Source: Sphagnum compactum
Taxonomy: Eukaryota > Bryophyta > Sphagnopsida > Sphagnales
Direction: 5' to 3'
Assembly (NCBI GenBank): GCA_965153455.1
Contig: OZ234504.1
Location: 8,246,001-8,310,000 of the forward strand
DNA length: 64,000 bases
Shown: positions 48,476 through 59,329 of the stretch, in pieces
Layout of the letters: each line of letters opens with the position of its first letter
How positions within the stretch are numbered: position 1 is the stretch's first letter
The notes under the pieces: generated by a model
Database searches by the model: none
Seen by the model: only the letters and a program-made list of their open reading frames with translations
What the model was told of the DNA's origin: nothing
Translations under genes and position numbers: made by a program

Positions 48476-51469
48476 TTACGTGAACATCAAGCGCTTATGC
48501 TTGAAAAACCAAATGAAGGCACAAAAGATAATCATACCTGCTCCTCCTGTAATAATCAAGACCCACTTGAAAGCCCAAGGCTCATCAAATAACTCGATTG
48601 GAATGTTCATGCCAAAAACACCAGTCACAACACCAAAAATCGCAACCACAAATGTGGCTGTTGTCAAGAGCAATTCAAACTTTATCAGCTGGTTCCGAAC
48701 ATTGTCCTGGTTCAGCAAGTTCAAAAGATTCAGCTCCAAAGTAGTTAAAGTTCGGAATTTAACAGATGTGTTAAATGGAACAACCCATTACAGAATTTGT
48801 TTGAATGAGTTAACTCATTTTTATCCACAACTGAATTGGTGAGACACTCCAGAACCCTTAGATACGACAACCCAACCAACTCGGTGTCTAAACTGTAGAT
48901 TTTCACAAGTTCATATATTTTTTGCAATCACCCAAGTGAATAATTCACAAGGCTATTATGTTTTGACTCTTTTAAACATTTCAGGTACAAAGGAGGAGTG
49001 TCAATAGCCATCTAAAGAGATCTGTCTTGACTTTGAATGCCATCCTTTCTGAGACAAGAAATGGATCAAGAAACCTTCACCATCAACCTGAACTCCCAGA
49101 ATTGCAAATCCATCTGAGAAAACCTTTAAATTACTTGATAAAATGTGATGAAATCCTCAAAAATCATTTCAGTGCCATCCCAAAATTGACCAGGAGACAA
49201 ACCACTCTCATTTCAAGTACTCACCAATTGAATGTTGATAAAATCCTCTGTGTCATCTATATACTCCTTCAACTGCATCCATCCAATGGACAAACACTTC
49301 CTCCATCAGAACAACCTCTCACAATATGAGTGTTTGCAAAAAAGGAATGGGTGCTGTTGTTGTAGTCTATATGCACTCAACAAAACTTCAAGGCTAAGAG
49401 GGGAGCCAATTATTGAGCTGAAAAAAGATCTAAGTCTGGGTTAGGCCAGCAGGTGTCATTTACAGTGATAGGAATGTGGAGATGCATCATGTAAGGACTG
49501 TTTGAAACATTTAAGCAAAAATTTGAATAAGAAATAAGGTGAAATACCTGGAATGGTGGCCCAGAGCGAAAACAAACACTTACCGACGAAAGCTTGTTGA
49601 GAGTCCCATCGATAACAACAAAGTAAGCCTCAAGCAGCATTTCAAGTTCCTCCACTCTATAATCCTCATTTTGGGAGCTGGCATCATGGCTCTGCTGAGA
49701 CCTGGCAAGGCTATGCATTTGTTCCAAACTCTTCTCCTGAAACTGACCATGACCTGTGCTGGTGGGCGTACAGACAGGTGAAACTGGAGCTGACATTGAT
49801 GCTCCTGCCCCCATGCTACTCTTGCAATTGAAATATGTTGTACTGTCTAAAGGAGGGACTGCCATTCGCTCTTTCTTCTCAGTAAGATAAAGTTCTGCCA
49901 TGTCACCATCATCGTCCATAAGCTGTTCAATCTCATCCCGGACCTATGCAAAAAGCCAACCCACATACTATGGAAACTGAGGAACATACATACATTTTGC
50001 TCACCCCTAACATATCCTCGATATATATGCACAGAGTGACAAGAACACAGATTTACAGCAACAGATATATCTTTCAAACTTTCACTGTGCACAAAGCAAG
50101 GATGGTTTCAAGCTTGTTGGAAAGGACTGAATTTAAAGAAAACATTCTCACATTGGGGCCCTGAGATCTCCATATCAGAACTCTGACAAGCAATTAATGT
50201 TACATATTTAGCGCATATGCCGAGGAGGATTGTCCAATGGCTTCTTACCTTTTGAACTCTTCGTGTAAGTGCCACAAGGTGGCTCTTGAGGCGCCGAACA
50301 TGCTCCAAATTCAGTGTGCTGATCTTAGATGTGAGCTCATCCAGTACTGGATAGACCTCCTTCTCCAACTCTGCTGCCTGCATTTCTTATCCACAACAAA
50401 CCCCATCAACACTCTTGGGACTTTGACTTTCACATCTAGTTGCTGTAAAATGGCCCATTTGGCAGGCCAATTTATGCAGTAAAGAGCAAGTGCATCCATC
50501 TGCTTGAAACTTGCACCCATCATCCCAAATTGTAAGCTCCATCAGCTACTCTCCAGCAAATATGTATCCATAAAACCTCTACACAACAATGAAAGTCTAA
50601 TTGAAAGATACAACTCAACTTCCTTTTTAAAACATTACCTGGGTGTCAAGAAAAATGCAAGCAGCCTCAAGTGCCACCTCGAGGGCACGAAACTCGAAAG
50701 GAAGATATTCAGACGATGACCCACTAAACATATCACCATCATTTACAAATTGTGGCCTATTTTTACTACTACTATTCTCTGCTGGCCTTGAGCTGACTTC
50801 CAAGCGCCTATCAAAGTTATTGGGATGTTGATGATGGTTGCCACCACCACAGCCAGGGGGATATGATGATGCTGCTGCTGCTGCATCTCTTTTTATTACA
50901 GGTCGATGATCATCATCTCCTGGAGATCTCCAATTGAATCCTCCCGCTGCAAATTCTTCTTCTTCTTCTTCAACCTGACAATTCTTTGCACTGGTGACAA
51001 GAAGCAGCCGCCTCTGAAGCTCAATGACATACTGCAGCACATCATAGTTGTCAAGAGAATTCAACAACAAGACTTCATCTGCTGTTATGATACACCTGAT
51101 CTGTTCCAAGTTCACTACAATGGCTCTTTCTCTCCCCAGGATGGTGGATGGGTACACAAACAGGGGATCCAACAGACGCAGATCTCGAGCTGGCAAGTCA
51201 CACCGCCGCATTATTGCCACTTTGTCCAGCTCAAGAACTTGTGAGTTTCCTGCTGTGTCAATGCGGATCCATGACCGCACTGCTTGATGACCTCTCTTGT
51301 TCTTGTTGTTCTTCATCTTCTTCAAGAGGCTCAAAGCATCATCTACGCCCTGGAATAGAAGATGTCGAGGAATGAGATCAGATGATGATGGGGGGAGACA
51401 CGCTACAGCAGCAGCAGCAGACTTAGGCCGTGGAGGAGGGAGGAGTCGAGCTTTCAGATCCCCCCCCAT
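48476..51469 (-). CDS. MRS2: MRS2/MGT magnesium transporter (CorA superfamily), complete, 5 exons
   Basis: CorA-type Mg2+ channel protein of plant membranes, working as a pentamer; which membrane is not shown here. Exons (minus): 51469-50639, 50377-50249, 49943-49584, 49272-49225, 48706-48476; all GT-AG and phase 0, about 532 residues, longer than the usual 400-450. The N-terminal part has RSWIRIDTAGNSQVLELDK, IMRRCDLPARDLRLLDP and VNLEQIRCIITADEVLLL. A low-complexity insert follows (poly-E, poly-A, GGGNHHQH; about residues 165-245), then LPFEFRALEVALEAACIFLD. Exon 2 holds the long helix (LTSKISTLNLEHVRRLKSHL), exon 3 VRDEIEQLMDDDGDMAELYL, and exon 4 LKEYIDDTEDFINIQL. Exon 5 carries membrane segment 1 ending in the signature GMN (residues 488-490) and segment 2 (about 504-524), then KHKRLMFT. 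The start is the first ATG in frame. A telo-box lies just upstream. Confidence 0.95.
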
Positions 51470-51473
51470 TGTC

Positions 51474-51482
51474 AAACCCTAA
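51474..51482 (-). promoter_or_regulatory. Telo-box next to the MRS2 start codon
   Basis: TTAGGGTTT on the minus strand (AAACCCTAA on the plus strand) ends 5 bases upstream of the start codon. ALG10 in this window has the same motif pair upstream, so it may reflect a shared promoter style. Confidence 0.45.
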
Positions 51483-52360
51483 GTGCTCACAAAGCGGATC
51501 ACACCCCACCACATCCAAGAAAGACCCAACAAGGAAAGCAGCTACTGCTTCTTCTTCTTCTTCTTCTTCTTCTTCAGCAATGAATGAATGGGTGAGAGAA
51601 AATTCTTCTCCTCCTCCTTCTCCTCCTCCTCCTCCTTTTTCTTCTTATGCAGAACAACAAAATTAGGATTTGTTGTTCCAAAATCCACCAAATCTTCACA
51701 AAATTTGTGTTGGTCCAAAAACAATCGTGCAGTTTGGAGACACACTTCTACTACGCTACTACTTCTTCTTCTTCTTCTTTCTTTGCAATTATTTCTGACG
51801 TAAGTTAAGTTAGCGTTTATCCTTTTACTTCCTTAAACATGAAGCAAAGCAAAGCAAAAAAAATCCATTAAGGAGGACTAAAGAACTTTTAACACTTGGG
51901 GTTTCAAAATCACAAAAAATGTATAATAGGGTAAAGGAACCCTTTGAGGCTCTTTTGGATTTGAGAGCTCAGTTTTTTTTTTTTTTGCTTCTTCTTCTTC
52001 TTTTTCTCTTTCTTCTGGCCATTTCTTCTGGTCATGTGGTGCAAAATTTTCACCCTTGGCTGCCTGCCTGCCTACCTGGGGGGGCTGTGGAGCCACAACC
52101 CATCACCACCACCACCACAACAACAACAGGAGGAGGAGGTCTGTCTACAGCCCTCAATTCGCCACTTATTGGCCACTTAATGCTCTGACATGATGAGGTT
52201 TAGTAGCCTGGGTGCCAATTTGCATCCAATCACAAAGCAAATTTTGCACCCACCAGTACACCATCCACTGGATGCCCCTGTTATTACTCAGTTGTGGATG
52301 AACCTCAACCTGAGTTAATATTTGGTTTCACCTTGGTAACCAATTCTGTAAGAAATATAT
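51483..52360. other. MRS2 5' region with CTT/CTC and CAC/GGA microsatellites
   Basis: CTT tracts lie at 51,548-51,576, 51,760-51,780 and 51,975-52,020, a CTC tract at 51,607-51,640, and CAC/AAC/GGA triplets at 52,103-52,140. Open frames on either strand are triplet-repeat products (for example 51919-52188). This is probably the promoter and 5' UTR of the minus-strand MRS2 gene. Confidence 0.55.
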
Positions 52361-52361
52361 A

Positions 52362-52520
52362 GGTCTCACAGGTAGGTAGGTCTCATAGGTGGGTAGGTAG
52401 GTAGGTAGGCACAAAAATAAGTAAGTACTAAGTAAGTAGATGGTTTATACATATGTAAGGGCTGTTTTTACTACTTACCTACTAACGACCTGCTTGTGGG
52501 TTTTAGTAGGTAGGTAGTGA
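52362..52520. repeat. TAGG-rich tract
   Basis: GGTAGGTAGG blocks, an AAGTAAGTACTAAGTAAG stretch and an opposite-oriented ACTACTTACCTACTAACG. Same motif class as 12.7 and 15.3-16.1 kb. Confidence 0.8.
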
Positions 52521-52692
52521 AAAAAAAAGGAAAAAAAAAAAGCAACTAAGCTAAGGAACTGGAACACAACAGAAAAATTTGTTTCCAGATCATTTATCAT
52601 CCATCCTTCATGGTGCACTGGTGGGTGCTGCTGGTTCATTGTGGCCCCCCAGATTTCTATTGTGTAGAGCAGTTTTTTCTGTTACTTTTCTA

Positions 52693-52765
52693 CCGTTATT
52701 AAATCCTGAGTTTCAGCATTTCATACTGAGATTTAATAAAATTTCCTCACTTTGCAGAATTTGTG
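52693..52765 (+). repeat. Dispersed repeat family, copy 3 (3' fragment)
   Basis: GTTATTAAATCCTGAGTTTC, AGCATTTCATACTGAGATTT and CCTCACTTTGCAGA match the 3' part of copy 2. Confidence 0.8.
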
Positions 52766-52929
52766 AACAGTTTTATTGCCTGCGGTTAAAGCTAACTCGT
52801 TTGTGAGATCATGGCCCACTCATGAAAGCCACCCAAAAATGGGGCTACATCACAAAAGCATAAGGTTGGTTTTTTTTTTTTTTTTTCCTTCTTTTTTTTT
52901 GGAAAAAAAGTGGGTACTTTACGCTATCT

Positions 52930-53010
52930 AACTGTAAGATTCCTGAAATTAAATAAACAAATAAATAAAATTTGAAATGTGAAGTTCTACTTGGTGAGGT
53001 GCATTCAATT
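52930..53010 (+). repeat. Repeat fragment shared with 54,650-54,730
   Basis: TGTAAGATTCCTGAAATTA, then TGAAGTTCTACTTGGTGAGG and TGCATTCAA. At 54,650 the related copy reads TGTAAGATCCCTAAAATC, TGAAGTTCTCTCAGGGGAGG and TGTGTTCAA. Both could be starts of another LTR family. Confidence 0.5.
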
Positions 53011-53589
53011 CAAATCACTCTTGGGTGCTTAGGCTACTAACTGAGTGGTGGACTCAGTTAGTTATTCGAGCTCGGTTTTGGTGGGATTTCTTTTGGAATT
53101 GAAAGTTTGGAACTGGGTCCCATGGGTCTAGTTCTAAACTCATTCGAGAACCCAAATTGGATGGAGATTTTTTTTTTTAATCTGGTTTTGATTTTAGGGT
53201 TTAAGAATTTTAATTTATTTTTGAAAAAGGAGAGTTTGAATTTTTTTCATTTTTTTTGAGTAAGCTTAAGTTTTTTTGGTGACTTTCTTTCTTCTACGGT
53301 TCTTGTTTCTTCAAGCTTTCGTGTTCAGAAAAAAGATTGTGTGTTCGTTCTCAAGTGAGGCACTTTAAGTTTTGTTGGAAATTTTCATGCTCAAAAAGCA
53401 TGACACCATTTTGATATTTTTTTGTATGTTGAACCCTCCCCCCCGAAAGCACCTCCCGCCCTCAATTTCAATACTAGCAAGGTGCTTATTTTGGGAATGC
53501 CCCTCTTGGAAAGCATTTCCTTGCTTAGTTTGGGAACGCCCAGCTCCGAAGGTTACCCTACTCATGAACATCCCTCTTTGGAAAGAGGA

Positions 53590-53875
53590 GCGATATTAGA
53601 CTTATCTGTAAAGTAACCCTGTCCTTCACCCTGTCTTTGGGCCTCCTTTCACCCTCATCCGCTCTTTCGCTGGTATCCGCAAAGTAAAGACATTTTATTA
53701 AATCTCAGTATGAAATGCAGAAACTCAGGATTTGATGCACAAGATTCGAGACTAATGATTGTACAAGTAGGAGCAGTGAAAATATATATGAAGCAGCAGT
53801 GGAGGCGGTCAGGAAAAGGAAAGAAAGGTTGAAACTCAGTTTACTACCAAAATTGATGATTTTCTGAGTTTCAGC
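53590..53875 (-). repeat. Dispersed repeat family, copy 4 (inverted)
   Basis: Read on the minus strand it contains GGTAGTAAACTGAGTTTCAA, CGCCTCCACTGCTGCTTCAT, TCACTGCTCCTACTTGTA, GAGTTTCTGCATTTCATACT and ACTTTGCGGATACC, in the same order as copy 2. The first third of the family is missing. A plus-strand tail ACTTTACACATAACTCTATT at about 53,972-53,991 suggests yet another broken copy next to it. Confidence 0.85.
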
Positions 53876-55520
53876 CCCCTTGAATGCTAATGTACTTTTT
53901 TGCACCTTTTTTTTTTACATCACCCTCTGCATGACCAAACTCAGGGTTCTGGTCTTGTGTTTGTCTTACTTTACACATAACTCTATTATGTTTATCACTT
54001 TATTTCAATAGCCATGAAGTTGTATATATTCGAGTGTGACATGGATCGTTCCATTAGGGAAGTGTGTCTGTCTTTTTCATGATAGACGATTGGGAGGTCA
54101 TTTATTTTTGTTTTTTTATATTCATTTTTTCAAACATGTCAATATTATTTTTCAACGTGTTTTAGCCTTTATTATAGTGAGAAAGATTATGTAACTTGAA
54201 AATACTTATTCTAAATCTTTTATTATTATTAAATCTCATGATTTGAAAATAGGCGACATTAGAGAGGTTGTGAGTGAAATAGCTTTTTACCATGAGAGGG
54301 ACCAGCCCTCTCCCTTCTTTGGTTCTTGCGAGATGCGCATCTTTTGGCATCTTTTGGCCTTTCTTTTTGTCTTCCATGTGATGATTCCAGCCAACGATTT
54401 TTATTGAAGTTTTTTTGCCCTCCCTTATGTTTACTCCTTGACATCGGAAAGAAATCATGCGTAGGATAAAGAACCCCTTGAAGGTTCTTTCTGGATTTTG
54501 GGGGGCCAGTCAAGGGCAATATAGCCTGAGGCTTGGCTTGAATCCACAGGATGAGCCCAAAAGGGGTTCCTTTGTTCCTTCCCTAATGTAAAGAACTTTT
54601 GAAATTTTCAGAATCTGTCATACACACGAGCCAGGCAGGCATCTTAGGTTTTTGTAAGATCCCTAAAATCTTACAAACTTGAAACTTGAAGTTCTCTCAG
54701 GGGAGGTGTGTTCAAGTACAAAGATGAAATTTTAGAAGTTTTTTATACTTGAGTTTATGTAAGGTGAATATCCTTTTCCCTCTTAATGAGTAGGTGTAAA
54801 AATCCTCGTTTCTGCGGTGTTTTTTTAATAATATTTTATGATATATAATTTTTATAATTTATAATTTAAATTATTTTTAAAAAGTTCTTTGAGCATAGTA
54901 TGACATTTGGGTACTGTTTCAGCCCTTGTGGTGCTAGGCTTGGCGACTGGTTGCAATGAGCTGAAGTCCAGCATGCTATAAGATTAAGTAATCTTTTGGT
55001 TCCAGATTAAGAGAAAATGGAATTTAATCACGTGATTAAATTTTTTTCAATGTGGTCATTTCTGGCTACATGGGTCAGATTGTTGTAGGATTTTTGGCGA
55101 TTGTCAATTCTCAAAATGAGAAATTTAGGTAACCTTCTACTAAATCACGGAGACTTTAGATCCTTAATCGTAATGTTCATTGCTCAAAATTCAACGCAAC
55201 AAACCACAATGTATGTGCATATAAGTTTATAACACAAGTTTCACAAAGTGGAGACAAATAAAAATAGTTGCTTAGGAGGGAATTGAACCTTTTGAATTGC
55301 TCATTGCAAAAAAAATGTCTTTCCAAACGAGGTTAGTTAAATACAAAACCATCTTGAAATCACAATAAAACAACTTGAAAATAAAAGGTTGAGTTATAAA
55401 TAAGAAGTGGTATCCATTTGCGATCACCAACTTCACATTTTAAAAAACCAACCAACAATGTTGAATTGAGACTAGAGAGTTTAAATTTTAAGCTTCCATA
55501 CTATATCAAGGACATTTTGT
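53876..55520. other. Spacer, nothing recognised beyond repeat fragments
   Basis: AT-rich with short frames. The minus-strand frames at 54162-54519 show no domain. The repeat fragment at 54,650-54,730 is described with its partner at 52,930. Confidence 0.5.
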
Positions 55521-55526
55521 GCACCA

Positions 55527-55724
55527 CTACTTGTATGTTTCTACATACGAAAAATTATGCAATGTGTAAAACTTTTGGGAAAATGTTTTGACCACCAAAC
55601 CCAAGTTGGTGGTGAGTTGGTTGTGCAACTTGGATTTGCAAAATGCCAAAGAACTAAAACATCACTCATCTTCAATGCTACTAAGGACTTGTACCATGAC
55701 AATCTCAACCAACTTGAAATACTC
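55527..55724 (-). pseudogene. hAT C-terminal dimerisation domain
   Basis: A 66-codon frame with one internal TGA and then a terminal TAG. It reads EYFKLVEIVMVQVLSSIEDE, stop, CFSSLAFCKSKLHNQL, then a tail ending VETYK. The S.ED.RCFS..AF.KSKLRN pattern is the hAT dimerisation signature. The internal stop falls where Arg is expected, so CGA to TGA by cytosine deamination explains it. Confidence 0.8.
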
Positions 55725-57200
55725 TGAAAAAAACATGCAAACACTTTGGATGCTCAAAGAATATTCTAGAGGTCATCAAAGGATTCACATCAAGTGGCTT
55801 AGTCATGACAACACATGCATTTGATTTCATGCTTAACTTGAACATAGATTATTGAATGTCAGGGGAAGTTGTCGAAAGGACCTCAAGCACCCATGCATCA
55901 ATGTTGCCCAACTTCTTGGGTGACAAAAAGGTTGCCGTAATCATATCCAAGTGTTTGCAAATATATTTTTCCACATTGCACTACAACCAATATTGTGGGT
56001 ACACCACACCTAAACTATTGATGACCTTATGAACAAGGAATCTTGCTGCAATTCTACAACAAGGCAATCAACAACTCCTAAAACCCCCACATCCATTTTT
56101 TTATTCATTCCAATGCAAAACAAAATGGATAAAATTTTAATTTAAAAAATGAAAAAGGGAGTTTAGGGTTTAAGGTTAAACCTACACATTTTGCATGATG
56201 ACTACAATATAAACCTCCCTCATCACATTAAAAACTTCAATAATTTTCAACTTCAAATGAACAACCCAAACATGTTGTTAATTCACATCAAATGCCAAAT
56301 GTTCTATGCAATGGATGATTATTTGATCATATTTAACACAACACATAACCTTGTAAATCTTCAAATGCATTAAACTTGAACCTTGCATTCAAGTTTGTGT
56401 ACAATTCGTATGTCTCCCTTTAGCACATTTTTGTTGTTGCCATAAAATCACAAATCAAACGTCATGTAACAAATTAAATTTAATCACATTGTTGACTAAT
56501 TGCAACAATGGGATAATGGCAACAAAATCCAATAAAATCTACACATCACAAAGAAGGTAAAAGTTTACCTTTGTTTTGTCACTGGTAGGGCCATCAATGG
56601 CCATCTTCATCAACAAAGTTTTGCATTCCACCATAACACATCAAGCAAGGGACTACATAGATATCCAACAGGTTTTGACATTTTTCAAAATCTTGGCCCT
56701 TTCAATTTCCATAAGATGTACAAGATTTGTAAATTCTAAATGTCTTTTAAGGCTCTTCAAAATATAATTGTACAAGGTCTAAAACAAACCTTCAATTTTA
56801 ATTACCATTTACAAGTGTGGTAAAGTTTGAACTATATTTGGTTAGTTTTATGAGCCATACAGAATGAACCCCCATGCGATGTGCAACCCAACCATCAAAA
56901 ATTTATTGAACAACACCTAACCTAGTGCCTTGGAAAATAGAAACCCCATTGACACCAAAATTATAAGCCTATTGTCAATTGATTTTTTGTGAAACCTCTT
57001 TCATGTGTCAAGGCTTATATAAAGACTTTAATAAGATTATCAACAATCAATCTAACCACCACATGTTCAAGGGACATGAGGATTGATATTCATAGCCAAT
57101 TTTAAATCACATAAGCATGAATCAACAATTAATTTTGGTTGTCAATTGTACTTACCTCGTCATAAGTAAGTGACAAGTATTATGTTGTTCCACCAACAAA
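55527..57200 (-). mobile_element. hAT-superfamily DNA transposon relic
   Basis: Minus-strand fragments appear in hAT order. FGVNGVSIFQGTRLGV (about 56.95 kb) comes first, then AHRMGVHSV. Around 56.7 kb are HLEFTNLVHLMEIERAKIL and KNVKTCWISM, and near 56.6 kb LLMKMAIDGPTSDKTKVNF. About 55.95 kb reads a YPQYWL-like block. The C-terminal dimerisation domain is at 55,724-55,527. Many stops and frameshifts break it. No terminal inverted repeats or 8-bp target duplication were found. Confidence 0.72.
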
Positions 57201-57687
57201 TTTTGTGGCCTCCAAAATAATGTCATGCATATGTTGAACCATATCCCAACTAAAGGTGTCTATTCAATGCATTTTGGGGTTCTTTTCAAGATTCAAAGAA
57301 TAAAATAAATACTTGTGAACCTCATATTCAAATTGTCGTGTGTTATGATACTGGCACATACAACCATCATTGGTTACACACACAAACATAATAAGATAAC
57401 AACCCTCTTTAAAAGTGCATAACCTCTTCGCCCCCTATTTAGTGTAAAGGTCCCCTTAAGCCATATAACGATGTAAAAAATCTTTTTTGTAAATCCCTAA
57501 GAATGAACACCTTGGTTTTAAAGTGCAAGGACTAATAAACCAAGCGCAAATGTGAACCCCATCGTTAATTGCCTAATTGTAGTCCTTAAAATCTTCAACC
57601 AAATGTGAATCACCTTGGGGAAAAAAACATAAGGTGTACTCCTTACTATATTTTAACTCCAATAATAGGATCCTAAGTTTATGAAGT

Positions 57688-57828
57688 GTATCGAAGGCAA
57701 AACCATTTCCTGACTAGTACCTTTTCCAAGGATGGTGTAAGGCATCCCATATGCCAACCCCTTGAACATTAATCATGCACCAGCATAATGGCAACCCCTA
57801 TAGTTTGCCCATGTAACATACAATGAAA
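57688..57828 (-). pseudogene. PHD-type zinc finger relic fused downstream of Ty3 integrase
   Basis: A 47-codon frame with one stop reads FHCMLHGQTIGVAIMLVHD, stop, CSRGWHMGCLTPSLEKVL, VRKWFCLRY. Its spacing fits the C4HC3 PHD pattern. Five of eight ligand positions are kept (Cys3, Cys21, His26, Cys29, Cys44); positions 2 and 3 are His and position 8 is Tyr. The Trp two residues before the seventh ligand, a PHD hallmark, is present, as is GWHM before the sixth. The Tyr and the stop are each explained by one transition. PHD fingers usually read histone H3 tails, so the likely ancestral role was to guide integration, as chromodomains do in chromoviruses (inference). Confidence 0.72.
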
Positions 57829-57929
57829 TTTATTAGGAATAGATGCTAAAGATGGGTTAATTTGACCATTCACATTGGGGAGCTAACATGGTGCACAATT
57901 ATGCACATGGTATTTTCATATTTACCATT

Positions 57930-59250
57930 TTAGCTTTCCAACAACAATGCATCAAAAAGTATAACTTGTTGCACCTACAAAATAACATGTCTCGTAGTCA
58001 CATCTAAAATAATTAGTCAATGTTGTTTATTACAAGTACACATAATCTCCCAACTCAAAGCTATGAATTTAATGTTGATATCCAACTCTTTGAATAATGG
58101 CATATTGAAGTATATCCTAGTGTTGAAGATTTGCCATATTTTTCATAACCATGGGCATTAGACATCAAAACAAAATTATTCATTACTTGCATGCATGGAA
58201 CCACACTTTTGGATCATCCAAATTGATGACAATTATCACATCTTGTTAGATTGAGCCAGTAGCTTGGGCTCACATCCAAATAGTAGAAAGTATGGTGAAA
58301 AAAATGTATGGGATGTTTCCAACTAAACCTATACCTTGCAATTAACCATGGTGATTGTAAATCCCAATTTCTAGTATGGCCCTTTTGAAGCCCATAATAC
58401 CACAAAGCCCATTTCATAGGTTTACACCATATTCTTAGTTAATTTGGCTACTTCAAGATGGTCTTGTGAAGTAATGCAATGATTTATCAATTCCTTTTCA
58501 CACAACTATTCAAACTCCCCATGGAATTTTGTACTTTGATCAATGAATACTTTGGTTAGAACCCCAAACATATTGAACAATTTATTCAAAAATGCATATG
58601 CAACACCTTCATTATTCAATACAGTAATGCCACCAACTTTAGCCACTTTGAAAAGTGTTTGATCATAATTAAAACATATTAGTTGTGTCATACTATCAAC
58701 TTAAGTGGGTCAACAAAATTCAAATTCCACTTTTACCCAAGCCCCATGATGGGAAATGGTTGTAAATGAAAGGTAGGTGTGTTGAACAATGTTTATATTT
58801 AGTCATGCACCACACACCAAAACAAAAATTGTTGAACTTATAGTTGCATCCCACGCCACCAGTATTGTGTCATGAAAAAACTACAAATACGATAGACCCC
58901 AAAATGGCCCCAATTTTTCCTAAACATGTCACACCAATTTTCATGTTGTTATGGGCAAAGGATACTCACACTTATTCAGTTACCCACATTGATAGGAAGG
59001 AATTATCTTCCCAATTGAACCATTTGACCCTATGCATGGGTTTTATTCTTGGGGTGTTAATCCAATCAAAACTTGACTTATTTTCAAATATGGAATAACA
59101 AGTGTATCATTATGTACATCTAAGGCGTCATCACCCTTTGGTTGAAAGTTCACGCAATGGGAATCCCTAATGTTCATGTCAATTTGAAGTGCTTAAAGCA
59201 CCCCAACAAGGTACATAGGTATGTGAAGGCATGCCATATTGGTATTGTTT
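57930..59250 (-). pseudogene. Ty3 integrase
   Basis: The core is best kept at 58,691-58,506: AYAFLNKLFNMFGVLTKVF then IDQSTKFHGEFE, with the second catalytic Asp in FIDQ. Next come NWDLQSPWLIARYRFS and a block ending INLDDPKVW at 58,440-58,195. The C-terminal part near 58,050 reads a GDYVYL-like block. The N-terminal zinc-binding region at about 59.2-58.8 kb is heavily degraded. Confidence 0.8.
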
Positions 59251-59329
59251 CCAAATATGCATCCCCATGTTAGCAAGACTTTATAATATCATCTTCGTTG
59301 GAACTCAGGTTCCAACTCAAGCCTTCATC

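Noticed and set aside
51919-52188. A frame that looks like a signal peptide followed by a Thr-rich tail
   Set aside because: The hydrophobic run comes from a CTT tract and the Thr run from a CAC/AAC tract, in the presumed MRS2 promoter.
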